From Streptomyces caeruleatus (GTDB lineage Bacteria > Actinomycetota > Actinomycetes > Streptomycetales > Streptomycetaceae), in the NCBI RefSeq assembly GCF_001514235.1, contig NZ_KQ948926.1, positions 365,836-429,835 on the forward strand: 64,000 bases of DNA, in the 5' to 3' direction. The notes below the pieces were generated by a model. It had not been told where the DNA came from and ran no database searches. It worked only from the letters and a program-made list of their open reading frames with translations. Made by a program: the position numbers and the translations under genes. This document shows, in pieces, positions 42,516 to 50,365 of this stretch (positions are counted from its first letter, which is position 1; every line of letters begins with the position of its first letter).

Positions 42516-42998
42516 ATGGAAGACGACGAGCAGAAGCAGGACCTCGACACGCCTGCCAGACCAGAGCAGCAGCAACACCGCGCCACGCTGCGGATCGCGC
42601 TCATTGCAGCCGCCACAGTTGTAGTCCTCGGAAGTGGCGTGGCCATCGGGTTGTCAGCAGCTGGCACCGACCCAGACGCGAGCGAGTCTGCGCTGACTTA
42701 TGCCCGCCGTGCCTGCGAAGCCATCGCCCTTGATCTCTCGCCAGGCGACTCGGCCAAGGCGGACGAAACTCAGGCACCCGGTGAGGAGGCGGAAGGCTGG
42801 AGCGAGATTGCTGATGATGCAGCGAGGGCCGCACGCCTGGACGACGCATGGAACGACCTGGCGCGCGCCACGGACGCCGAATACCGGGCTTGGAACCGCT
42901 ACGCCCAAGGCGCGGACCAAGCGGAGATCGACGCAGCGCTGGCCGAGACCAAGGCCCACCCTGTGGGACCCGAGTGCCGGAAAGCCCTGGTGCGCTAG
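42516..42998 (+). CDS. Single-pass membrane protein, unknown
   Basis: A 160-residue protein; ATG 42516 has AAAGGGG 5 nt upstream. A charged N-terminus (~25 residues) leads into one transmembrane helix (IALIAAATVVVLGSGVAIGL), then an extracytoplasmic acidic helical domain with two cysteines (RRACEAI and GPECRKAL) that could form a disulfide. It resembles the small anchored proteins found beside many Streptomyces cell-envelope genes. Spacing to the Mrr-like gene is 89 nt. No family recognised. Confidence 0.65.
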   Translation: MEDDEQKQDLDTPARPEQQQHRATLRIALIAAATVVVLGSGVAIGLSAAGTDPDASESALTYARRACEAIALDLSPGDSAKADETQAPGEEAEGWSEIADDAARAARLDDAWNDLARATDAEYRAWNRYAQGADQAEIDAALAETKAHPVGPECRKALVR

Positions 42999-43102
42999 CA
43001 GGGCGAACGTCTCCAGCAGGGCCGAACACACCTGCCGCCCGGAAGGCGTTTTCCCGACCGGCGCGGCCAGCGCTCACGTTCACCACTACCCAGTCGGCCG
43101 AG

Positions 43103-43552
43103 CTACGACGCTGACTCCGCGGCTGCTCGAGGGAATCGGGCGCTCAAGCCACCGGACCGGAACGCGTGAAGGTTCATCCCCGCGCTGCTGCGCGCCGTGG
43201 AGAAGGCCCTTTCACGCGTGAGCCGCACCGGGCCGTCGAGGAACAACGGTCCGCTCATCAGATCACCGATCAACCGGCCCAGCAGCGATGCCGTCAGTTC
43301 ACTCACCGGTACCCACTGCGGAGTGCCCGGCCTCACCGGCTCCCGCACTCGCACTTGCCGACGCGGGAGGTCCACGTCCTCGATCTGCACCCGCAGCCAA
43401 TCCGCCACCCGCGCCTCGCCGTCCCACAGCGCCGACCACAGCGCACGGTGAGCCAACGAGATCCCCTCGTCGGCAACCAGCTCCTCCAACCGCTCCCGGT
43501 TCGCCTTCGCGACTCCCGCCACACACCTACGTCTTGCCACTGCCGAGATCAC
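43103..43552 (-). CDS. Short tyrosine-recombinase-like protein, probably degenerate
   Basis: About 149 residues whose centre resembles the catalytic domain of phage-type integrases: ALWDGEARVADWLRVQIEDV, then VRVREPVRPGTPQWVPVSE, then LHAFRSGGLS where active enzymes have the LxxxRHS box. The box is disrupted and no Tyr-containing end is present, so it is unlikely to recombine DNA. The start is uncertain. It lies just downstream of the intact integrase, on the same strand. Confidence 0.45.
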   Translation of the reverse strand: MISAVARRRCVAGVAKANRERLEELVADEGISLAHRALWSALWDGEARVADWLRVQIEDVDLPRRQVRVREPVRPGTPQWVPVSELTASLLGRLIGDLMSGPLFLDGPVRLTRERAFSTARSSAGMNLHAFRSGGLSARFPRAAAESAS

Positions 43553-43588
43553 CTACCCCAGTTCCCGCAACCACGGTGCCGAATCCCC

Positions 43589-44971
43589 TTACGCCGCTTC
43601 CTCTTTCGGCGACTGGTCGTAGGCGCTCAACAGGCCCTCGATGCGCTGGTTGTTGATCGACTGCCGGTCGTACAGACACTTCGCGTACCGGGACAGCAGG
43701 ACCTCGACGCTGTTACCCGCCCGCTGGGCGACCTCGGCCGGGTCCGCCCCCGCGCACAGCCAGGTAGACAACGCCGAATGCCGCAGGTCGTACGGGCGTT
43801 TCGCGATCGGGGTGCTCGTGAGGGCCGGCGGCAGGCCGAGGCTGCGGGCTTCGTTCCAGACCCGGTGGTAGGTGGTGTAGGTGAGGACACGGCCGCTCTC
43901 GCTGAAGAAGAGCCGGCCGTCGTCGGCCGTGCCGAAGGTGGCGACATCCTCGCGCCACAGGGCCACGAGGTACGGCGGGAGCGGCACCACCCTGACATCC
44001 CCCGGCGGGCGGTTCTTCAGCCCGCGGTCGTCGTGGTACTCGCCGGAGTCGGTCCACCGCTTGCCCGCCTGCGGCCGGGTGCGGTGCACGATCAGCCGCC
44101 CCCAACCGGTATCGGGCAGGCGGCAGTCCGGCAGCGCCGCCGCGACCGCCTCCTCCGGACGCAGGCCCGCGTAGTACATGCCGGCGAAGAACCCGACCAA
44201 CCGGCGCCCACGAGCCCGGCGGTAGCCGCCCACGTAGGAGACGGCATTCAGCAGATCCCGTGCCTGGTAGGGGTTGGCCACCACCCGCGGATCCACCACG
44301 CCCGCGGGCTTGGGCACCCGCCATCGGATCTTCGCCAGCGGGTGGCTGCCCAACTCACCCCGCTCGACGGCGTAGTGCAGTGCGTGCACCAGCACTTTGC
44401 GCTTGCGGCGCATCGTCTCCACCGCCGCCTCACCGCCGTCCAGCTTGCGGCGCAGCGACTCCAGCACATCACGCGCCAGGACCGGATCGTGCAGGTCGAC
44501 CAGCGGCCGGGACGCCTTCGCCACCCACTGCAGCACCAGCCGGTCCTCCGCCCCCATCGCCTCCTGTCCCGCCCCGGGCAGGACAAAAGCCCAGTGCCGC
44601 AGGGCACGGCGCAGAACCTCCCTCGTCGGACGCCCCGGCACATCCCACAGCATCGCCGTGGTGACAGCGGTCAGCGCCTCACTGACCTCGTCCCGGGTCT
44701 TGGCCGCCCTGCCGGGCCAGTGCGCTTGCGCGTACTCGGTCGCGAACGCGTACCAGCTCAGCCGGGACGGCCCCCGGGGCTCGCAGGAGGAGCTGTTGCC
44801 CTGGGCCAGGCCCGTACGGATGGCCCGGACCAACTCCGCACCGAACTCGCCCGCCAGATCCGCGACCGCACTGCCGCGCTCCTGCCGCCCATCATCGTGC
44901 GGCTGCGCCGGGAACCGGTCCTCCAGTTGTTCCAGGACCGGTGCAGCAGAGCGATGCCCGTTCGTGTCCAT
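43589..44971 (-). CDS. Tyrosine recombinase / integrase
   Basis: A 460-residue protein starting at ATG 44971 with AAGGAGG 5 nt upstream. It has an N-terminal SAM-like arm region and a C-terminal catalytic domain. Arg I is in YYAGLRPEEAV (R271). The second box is YDLRHSALSTWL, so H-x-x-R is Y394-D-L-R397. The third box reads RAGNSVEVLLSRYAKCL, with Asn420 where His is usual and Y429 as the nucleophile. The Y and N variants recur in the decayed paralogue at 50366-51636, so they are family features rather than damage. It is the best candidate for the enzyme that moves DNA at the tRNA-Arg remnants. Confidence 0.88.
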   Translation of the reverse strand: MDTNGHRSAAPVLEQLEDRFPAQPHDDGRQERGSAVADLAGEFGAELVRAIRTGLAQGNSSSCEPRGPSRLSWYAFATEYAQAHWPGRAAKTRDEVSEALTAVTTAMLWDVPGRPTREVLRRALRHWAFVLPGAGQEAMGAEDRLVLQWVAKASRPLVDLHDPVLARDVLESLRRKLDGGEAAVETMRRKRKVLVHALHYAVERGELGSHPLAKIRWRVPKPAGVVDPRVVANPYQARDLLNAVSYVGGYRRARGRRLVGFFAGMYYAGLRPEEAVAAALPDCRLPDTGWGRLIVHRTRPQAGKRWTDSGEYHDDRGLKNRPPGDVRVVPLPPYLVALWREDVATFGTADDGRLFFSESGRVLTYTTYHRVWNEARSLGLPPALTSTPIAKRPYDLRHSALSTWLCAGADPAEVAQRAGNSVEVLLSRYAKCLYDRQSINNQRIEGLLSAYDQSPKEEAA

Positions 44972-45231
44972 GCCTGCCTCCTTGTGATCGGCGGAGGCAT
45001 GACTGCCCGGCACATCCACTCCAAGATCCCCCGGCAAGAGCGCACTCTGACGGCAGCCGGTTGACGGGTGCGGATTGTCGGAAGTTCGCCCCGGCTCCAT
45101 TCGTGTCTGGCCGCATCCGGTCCCATTGTGGCCAGTTTGGCTCCATGGCCGACCATGCGTACTTGCATGCGCCCCGATGCGCCGAACTACCGTTCCCGGC
45201 CGGCCAGAGCACGCGGACACCTGGGGGATAC

Positions 45232-46635
45232 ATGGCAAGAACCGCGCGACAGATCCTGAACGGACTCAGCCACCAGAGGACCATTCACGTCCGGTCGTCG
45301 GCGGAACTCGGAGTTCATGTTGATTCCGCAGCGACGGCCATCGATAAGCAACGCCGGGAAAAGGGCCAGGAATCAGTACGCCGGAAACCCGAACTGCACC
45401 CCGTCGCGCGGGCTGAGTGCGAGCGGTCGATCGAGCTGACGCCGTGGCAGGTGCTGCACGCCCTGGCGCGCGGTTTCGTGCTGCCCAGCCAGGGAATGGG
45501 ACGCGGACTCGCGGAACACTGGCTGAGCCTGAAGTACTGCGAGGCGCTGCACGGCAATCGCGCCGGTTCCATGGACCTGACGGAGAAGGGCCGCTCTTCC
45601 GAGCGCTGGTACAAGTCCATGCAGGCCCGGGAGCTGGCCGTCGGCTTCGGACTCGCCGCGGCAGAACACATCGTGCAGCAGCGCTACCCGGACCACATCG
45701 TCTCGGTCGTCGACACGAGCACGGTGCTGCGGGCCGGCTGGGCCCTGGGCGGTTCGCAGCGCGGCAAAGGCTCACGGCCCCGCCCCGACTACCTCGTAGA
45801 GGCATGGAAGCCCGGAGAGCCGTCGAAAGTCACGTTCGTGGCCTGCCGGGGAAACCACCAGAAGCCGAACAAGCGGACCGGCCGGACCCGCAGCACCACT
45901 CTCCAGCAATTGGTCAAGGGCTCCGAACTGACCGAAGGCATGCAGATCGGCCCGTGGAACACGACGCCGTGTCTGATGCTGTCCACCGAACTCATGGGTC
46001 AGGGAGGAGTCGTGGTCAACGCCCTGCAATCCCCCGGCGAAGCGCTCCTCCCTCTCCGCAAGCCGGACGGCCCGGGCAACGCCGATCAGGAAATCAGGGA
46101 TAAGCCCGGTATCCCCTACCCCAACGCCATTCGCATGCCCGCCCGCGACGGGAAGCGGGCGCGGACCGTCGACGGCTTCCAGGTACCCGAGAAAGACCTC
46201 GGCTGGTTCGGCCAGCTCCTGGCCCGCACCGAAGCCGCCGGCCTGAGCGCATTCTCGGGCGGAGGACCGACAACCGCCCGGTACCTCACCGCACACCAAG
46301 GGCAAAAGCACTATGCAGCGCCCACCTTCGCCGCCACATCCAGCTACCAAGACGCGGACATCGAGATCGGCGACACGAAATTCGTCGGCACAGACCACGT
46401 CTTCCGCATGGAGACCGTACGCATCGAGGCGTTCTCCGGCATGGACTCGAGACTGTACGAACTGATCAAAGACGGCCGCGTCGAGGAGTACCGGCAAGCA
46501 GCCTACGAACTCCGCCCCGCACAGCACAACACCCGCGAAGCCGGGCAGAAATGGAACGGCCCGATCTCGTTCCGCGACGACGGCACCGTCATGGCCCTCA
46601 GCATCCTGCCCGTCCGCAAACGGCGCCCCCTCTGA
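45232..46635 (+). CDS. 467-residue protein of unknown function, faint restriction-nuclease resemblance
   Basis: ATG 45232 has GGGGGA 3 nt upstream. Divergent from the integrase (260 nt). The N-terminal ~110 residues are helical. A central block (PRPDYLVEAWKPG, then KVTFVACRGNH) recalls the D-x(n)-(E/Q)-x-K layout of PD-(D/E)XK folds, but the Lys position is Arg and the acidic position Cys/Ala, so catalysis is doubtful. A Gly-rich loop (FSGGGPTTARYL) and a beta-rich end follow. I do not recognise a family. The dispersed hairpin repeat lies 48 nt after the stop. Given its position among defence genes, a role in DNA handling is a guess. Confidence 0.7.
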   Translation: MARTARQILNGLSHQRTIHVRSSAELGVHVDSAATAIDKQRREKGQESVRRKPELHPVARAECERSIELTPWQVLHALARGFVLPSQGMGRGLAEHWLSLKYCEALHGNRAGSMDLTEKGRSSERWYKSMQARELAVGFGLAAAEHIVQQRYPDHIVSVVDTSTVLRAGWALGGSQRGKGSRPRPDYLVEAWKPGEPSKVTFVACRGNHQKPNKRTGRTRSTTLQQLVKGSELTEGMQIGPWNTTPCLMLSTELMGQGGVVVNALQSPGEALLPLRKPDGPGNADQEIRDKPGIPYPNAIRMPARDGKRARTVDGFQVPEKDLGWFGQLLARTEAAGLSAFSGGGPTTARYLTAHQGQKHYAAPTFAATSSYQDADIEIGDTKFVGTDHVFRMETVRIEAFSGMDSRLYELIKDGRVEEYRQAAYELRPAQHNTREAGQKWNGPISFRDDGTVMALSILPVRKRRPL

Positions 46636-46683
46636 GCCAGCAGTTCAGGCGGACGTTCTGGCTCAGGTTCTCCGCTTCCGGCG

Positions 46684-46777
46684 GCGCAACATAGCTTGGG
46701 ATCGCCGTTTGGCCAAACCGGCGATCCCGCGCACCATGGAGAGTCCACCGCCACCACCTGCCCGCACGTCGGAAGGC
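46684..46777. repeat. Copy 2 of the 94-bp dispersed hairpin repeat
   Basis: Aligns without gaps to 13796-13889. Its hairpin (46698-46710 with 46715-46728) has lost one G of the stem, so it is weaker than copy 1. It lies between the convergent genes at 45232-46635 and 46878-47810 and can serve as their terminator. Confidence 0.7.
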
Positions 46778-46877
46778 CGCATCCAAAACCAATCCCACAA
46801 CTTCGCACGACAGCCGTCTGTATTCACGGCCACGCTCGGCCCGGGCTCGATGCAACCGCTGCGGGACCCAGTGCGTT

Positions 46878-47810
46878 TCAGGATGAGAAGCCTTCAGTGG
46901 AGATTGTTTCCCAGATCGAGTTGAACCAGCGGTATGACTCGGTAACGAACTCTCGGTCTGCGTAGTATCCGCTCGCGGCGTTGAATCGCTTCATCATGCC
47001 CTGGGACGTCACAGTGTCGTACACCTCCACCGAGTCACCCTTTGCATCAGTGACCGAACGAGCCGAAATCTTGCAGTACGAGAAGAGAGCCTCGACGCCA
47101 TTCAGGAGGATCAGCTCCGTCAGAGGAGTGAATGGAATTCCCCGAAATTCCATCCGCACTTCAATGCCATGCGTGTCGCGGAGTGATGCGAGAGCACCAT
47201 GCAGAGTGTTCACGTAGATGTTGCGATCGCGTAGCCGCAGTTGACGAACCCTCTCAGCATCTTCCTCCTGGCGATGGGTAGGAAGTGGAAGGCTGACATC
47301 GATATTGGCCGTGAGTATCCGAAGCTTGATCTGCCGCGGCCGCAGCCTTCCCGCATGAATGTCCTGAACCGGTCCGGCGATACCCAGCGCAAGCGCATGC
47401 CCAGTCACACAGATGGCATCGATTTCAACATCTTCCGCCTCGAAGGCGGATGCCAAAGGGCCTCTGATGCTAACCATCGCAGGCATCATGGGCCAGTCAC
47501 GATCCGGTGATCGCTCCTGGGGTGTTTGCTGGCTCGGCTTAGGGATTCGGGCCCGCTCGACAAGCTGAGACCATTCGCGGAAATCAGGAGCCGGTAGGTT
47601 CGCCCAGTCACTCAGCACCCGAACGACCTTGATCAGGTCGTCCATCTCTCTTGGGGCGTGATGCCCTCGGCGCCAGTCACTCAGAGTGGCCTTCGGCACT
47701 CCTGTTGCCGCTTGCACCCGTTCCAGGGTCAGCCGATCGCCAGAAGCGACTAACCGAGTTCGCGCTACTTCCCAGAGTTCCGCAAACCTGACCAAGATCG
47801 GCGATGTCAC
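46878..47810 (-). CDS. XRE-family regulator with a large C-terminal sensor domain
   Basis: A 310-residue protein. Residues ~25-75 are a helix-turn-helix (TLERVQAATGVPKATLSDWR). The rest is an alpha/beta domain with strands IKLRILTANIDVSLPLP and IEVRMEFRGIPFTPLTELI and a C-terminal block FNAASGYYADREFVTESYRW. That fold resembles the DUF5919 / phospholipase-D-like sensor of several actinobacterial regulators, without HKD motifs, so it should bind a ligand rather than cut. GC is lower than average, as for a recently gained gene. It is divergent from a 45-residue peptide gene; the shared region carries a dyad and direct repeat at 47836-47859. Confidence 0.75.
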   Translation of the reverse strand: MTSPILVRFAELWEVARTRLVASGDRLTLERVQAATGVPKATLSDWRRGHHAPREMDDLIKVVRVLSDWANLPAPDFREWSQLVERARIPKPSQQTPQERSPDRDWPMMPAMVSIRGPLASAFEAEDVEIDAICVTGHALALGIAGPVQDIHAGRLRPRQIKLRILTANIDVSLPLPTHRQEEDAERVRQLRLRDRNIYVNTLHGALASLRDTHGIEVRMEFRGIPFTPLTELILLNGVEALFSYCKISARSVTDAKGDSVEVYDTVTSQGMMKRFNAASGYYADREFVTESYRWFNSIWETISTEGFSS

Positions 47811-47835
47811 GCGGCTCCCCCAAGCACACCGTCGT

Positions 47836-47859
47836 TTCCGACTCGGAACTTCCGACTCG
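47836..47859. promoter_or_regulatory. Operator-like dyad and direct repeat between divergent genes
   Basis: TTCCGACTCG occurs twice, at 47836-47845 and 47850-47859, 14 bp apart. The first copy lies in a 13-bp palindrome (TTCCGA-C-TCGGAA, 47836-47848). Placed 26 nt upstream of the XRE gene start, it is the likely autoregulatory site. Confidence 0.6.
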
Positions 47860-47987
47860 TACGGGAACTTACCGTCTCACGCCGGAAGTCTGACGTGCTC
47901 CGAGATCCCTGGCGCCAACCCGCCCCAGCCCCGTCAATGAGGTCATGCAGCGGTGCACGAGGCCCACTGCGACCGGAGGGGGTAATC

Positions 47988-48125
47988 GTGAGCAGGCACG
48001 AACGGCAGATTCAGACGGTGAGGCGCCTGGGTCGGACCGCACTCTTCAGTCTTGTGCGGGGCGCTTGCACGGCGCTCGGAACCGCCGGAGTCGCGGCCCT
48101 GGTCTGGTGGGTGCAGAACCAGTGA
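47988..48125 (+). CDS. 45-residue single-helix membrane peptide
   Basis: GTG 47988 is preceded by GGAGGGGG. The product has a basic start (SRHERQIQTVRRLGR) and a C-terminal hydrophobic helix (TALGTAGVAALVWWVQ). It is divergent from the XRE regulator, which probably controls it. Small one-helix peptides with a basic face are a known toxin form (membrane-active), so a regulated toxic peptide is possible; a harmless anchor peptide is equally likely. Confidence 0.6.
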   Translation: MSRHERQIQTVRRLGRTALFSLVRGACTALGTAGVAALVWWVQNQ

Positions 48126-48589
48126 CAGGCCGTCCTCTGATCCGTGATGCCGCGCTCCGTCACCCGCTGGCCGCCCTGGCAAGCGCCCCAATACCCCCGC
48201 TCGCCCGTTCGCTATCGAGCCCCGCCAAGCCCTGCCCTCCAGCCAGCGCCGCTCATCGCTTCGAGCCCGGCCGCGATGCCGGCGCTCTGGCACGGCACCG
48301 ACATCGGGCCCTTCTCCCGCCCGCGCCGGAGCCGGAACCGCCACGCGGGCACTACACGCCCGCCACTTACGTCACCCGAGGCGCCACGCTGTCACCCGCG
48401 AGGAGCCGGGGGCGCCCCCGGCGCACTTCACTCATCCACGCGCCCCGGAACGCCTCCACGTTCGATTGAAGGCGGCACCTTATACCCCCTACGCTTGTCT
48501 GAGGAAGTCGTGATCTACGTCATGGTGCATGGATCGACCGCCGCGGGGAATGATCGAGACAAGACGAGCAAACAGGGCATTTCATTTCC
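48126..48589. other. Non-coding stretch leading to the right-hand attachment site
   Basis: About 460 nt. Open frames here have low-complexity Arg/Pro/Ala composition and no ribosome sites. From ~48480 the sequence becomes related to the DNA just left of the 15065 remnant. Confidence 0.4.
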
Positions 48590-48607
48590 GCGGGACATAC
48601 ACGGGAC
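48590..48607. repeat. 18-bp repeated motif beside the right tRNA remnant
   Basis: GCGGGACATACACGGGAC, 61 nt before the tRNA remnant at 48668: the same distance as in the left copy (14987 to 15065). Candidate arm-type integrase site. Confidence 0.5.
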
Positions 48608-48667
48608 GGCGGGCCTGACAGGACGTTAGACAGGTCGCTGACCTGGGAAAACGCCCAGGATGCCGAC

Positions 48668-48711
48668 GGCCTCCGGAGCCGTTTGCGCAGGTTCGAATCC
48701 TGCCGGGGGCA
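48668..48711 (+). other. tRNA-Arg(CCG) 3' half: attachment-site remnant (right copy)
   Basis: Matches 15065-15108 in 43 of 44 positions and, unlike that copy, keeps the full anticodon stem upstream (ACGGC pairs with GCCGT around the loop CTCCGGA). The D arm and 5' acceptor strand are absent. It marks the right boundary of the 33.6-kb segment and is followed by its own terminator, as at a genuine tRNA locus. Not an expressed tRNA. Confidence 0.85.
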
Positions 48712-48720
48712 CCGGAAATC

Positions 48721-48756
48721 AAGGCCCTGACCAGCGGAAACGCCGGTCAGGGCCTT
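48721..48756 (+). terminator. Terminator retained from the tRNA-Arg locus (right copy)
   Basis: A 12-bp perfect stem (AAGGCCCTGACC with GGTCAGGGCCTT), followed by a T-rich run. Same position as 15121-15150 but a different stem sequence. Confidence 0.8.
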
Positions 48757-48777
48757 TCTTGTGCATGCCAAAACGCA

Positions 48778-48796
48778 CACGGCCTACTTGGCCGTG
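48778..48796. repeat. Conserved post-tRNA hairpin (right copy)
   Basis: A 7-bp stem, CACGGCC with GGCCGTG, loop TACTT. It follows the exactly shared block CATGCCAAAACGCACACGG (48764-48782). The left copy has ACGGTC with GACCGT at the same place; the differing bases change on both sides, so pairing is preserved. Confidence 0.6.
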
Positions 48797-48885
48797 ACCA
48801 CTCGACCCCTCATAGCCCTGATCAGGGGTTTTCCATGGCCGGGCAGACGAAATCCCAATTATCCGATCCCGCGAATTTGATTCCT

Positions 48886-48903
48886 GCGGGACATGCGTGG
48901 GAC
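48886..48903. repeat. Third copy of the 18-bp motif
   Basis: GCGGGACATGCGTGGGAC, 175 nt after the right tRNA remnant, with no tRNA remnant of its own. It could be the opposite arm of the attachment site or the trace of a further insertion. Confidence 0.45.
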
Positions 48904-49021
48904 AGAAGGCCGTAAGGCGGATCCGCCACCATCGGGTGGCTACTTTGACCTGCATGTTTACCAAGTGGGATAGCCAGAAGGCACACGGAGAAACAGGCCG
49001 TTTCACTTTTCTGGGCCGGAA

Positions 49022-50320
49022 GTGGCGTCGCCGGTGAGTGGGTACCACCGGGCAAGGAACGACCGCGCGAGTGCGTGGCTACGCCTTCCGCACTCAATGC
49101 GGCTCGGCGCTCTCGGCTTTGGACGCCGCGGCTACGACGCAGAGGTCGAAGCAGCCCGTAAGCGGTTCGACAGAGCGTTGCGAGACCATGCACGCGACGA
49201 GAAGAAGCGCGTCGAGAAGTTGGAGAAATCTCGCGCCCAACACGAGGAACGCAACCACGAGGAGGCCACACGAATCGAGATATGGAACACCGATCTCGAA
49301 CAGCGACGCAGCGCGTACCAGGACAGGGACGTAGAGGCAGTCGAGTGGTTCGCCGACCAGGTCTTGGCTGCCTCCGTGTATCCGCACGGCTTCCCCAAGG
49401 CACATCAGGTCTCGTACCAAGCGGACACGGGTGACCTGCTGGTTGAGATTGACCTGCCGCTGGAGGACGTGGTCCCTGCGGCCCGCGCATACCGCTACGT
49501 GAAAACGCGTGACGAGATCACGCCTGTTCCGCGTCAGGACAAAGAGCGCAAGGAACTGTACGCATCGGTCCTGGCTCAAACGGCTCTGCGCACCGTGTAC
49601 GAGTTCTTTGCCGCCGACACCGAGGGTGTGGTTCAGTCCATCGCCTTGAACGGGCATGTGGCCACCATCGACCGCGCCACGGGGCGGGACGTCCATCCGT
49701 GCTTGATCACGCTCCAGACGGATCGGGACGAATTCAAGCAGCTGGTTCTGACCCAGGTGGATCCGCGGGCCTGTCTGAAACGACTGCGGTCACTGATCTC
49801 GCCGAACCCGTACGAGCTGGAGCCAGTGCGACCGTTGGTCACGTTCGACCTGTCCAAGTTCCGGCTCATGGACAGCCTGGATGTCGTGGCGGGCCTGGAC
49901 AGCCGACCCGTGCTGATGGACCTGACACCCACAGAGTTCGAACACCTCATCAGACAACTCTTTGAAGCCATCGGCCTGGACAGCGTGAACACCCAGCCGT
50001 CGAAGGACGAGGGTGTCGACGCGGTCGCGATGAACACCGACCCCGTGATGAAGGGGTTGTGCATCATCCAGGCCAAACGCACCAAGAACGTGGTTCCGTT
50101 CGAGACCGTCTCGGCGCTCGCGGGAGTAGTGGAACACAAGCGGGCAGCCAAGGGCATCCTGGTGACGACCTCCTGGTTCGGCCGCGCCAGCGAGGCATTC
50201 GCCAACGAGCACGGGCGCCTCGAACTCCTCGACGGAGCGAACCTGGTGCACCTGTTCAAGGAGCACATGAACCTCGACGTCATCCCTGGGCCGATACCTC
50301 CAAAGCGGCGCCTTCAATAG
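49022..50320 (+). CDS. Mrr-family restriction endonuclease with N-terminal coiled coil
   Basis: A frame of 432 residues from GTG 49022; the start is uncertain and may be the later Met near 49098. Residues ~40-105 are a charged coiled coil (EKKRVEKLEKSRAQHEERNH). A central ~170-residue domain is unassigned. The last ~130 residues are an Mrr catalytic domain: LTPTEFEHLIRQLFEAIG, then DEGVDAVAM with the catalytic Asp, then CIIQAKRTKNVVP giving Q-x-K. Such enzymes act on DNA, often modified DNA. It is the first gene to the right of the tRNA remnant, 310 nt away, with no companion methylase. Confidence 0.82.
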   Translation: MASPVSGYHRARNDRASAWLRLPHSMRLGALGFGRRGYDAEVEAARKRFDRALRDHARDEKKRVEKLEKSRAQHEERNHEEATRIEIWNTDLEQRRSAYQDRDVEAVEWFADQVLAASVYPHGFPKAHQVSYQADTGDLLVEIDLPLEDVVPAARAYRYVKTRDEITPVPRQDKERKELYASVLAQTALRTVYEFFAADTEGVVQSIALNGHVATIDRATGRDVHPCLITLQTDRDEFKQLVLTQVDPRACLKRLRSLISPNPYELEPVRPLVTFDLSKFRLMDSLDVVAGLDSRPVLMDLTPTEFEHLIRQLFEAIGLDSVNTQPSKDEGVDAVAMNTDPVMKGLCIIQAKRTKNVVPFETVSALAGVVEHKRAAKGILVTTSWFGRASEAFANEHGRLELLDGANLVHLFKEHMNLDVIPGPIPPKRRLQ

Positions 50321-50365
50321 GCGTACAGCTCAAGCCACCGTGGTGGAACGTCTGTGTACCAACTG

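Noticed and set aside
43166..45064. 632-codon open frame on the plus strand
   Set aside because: Antisense to the integrase, which has catalytic boxes and a good ribosome site.
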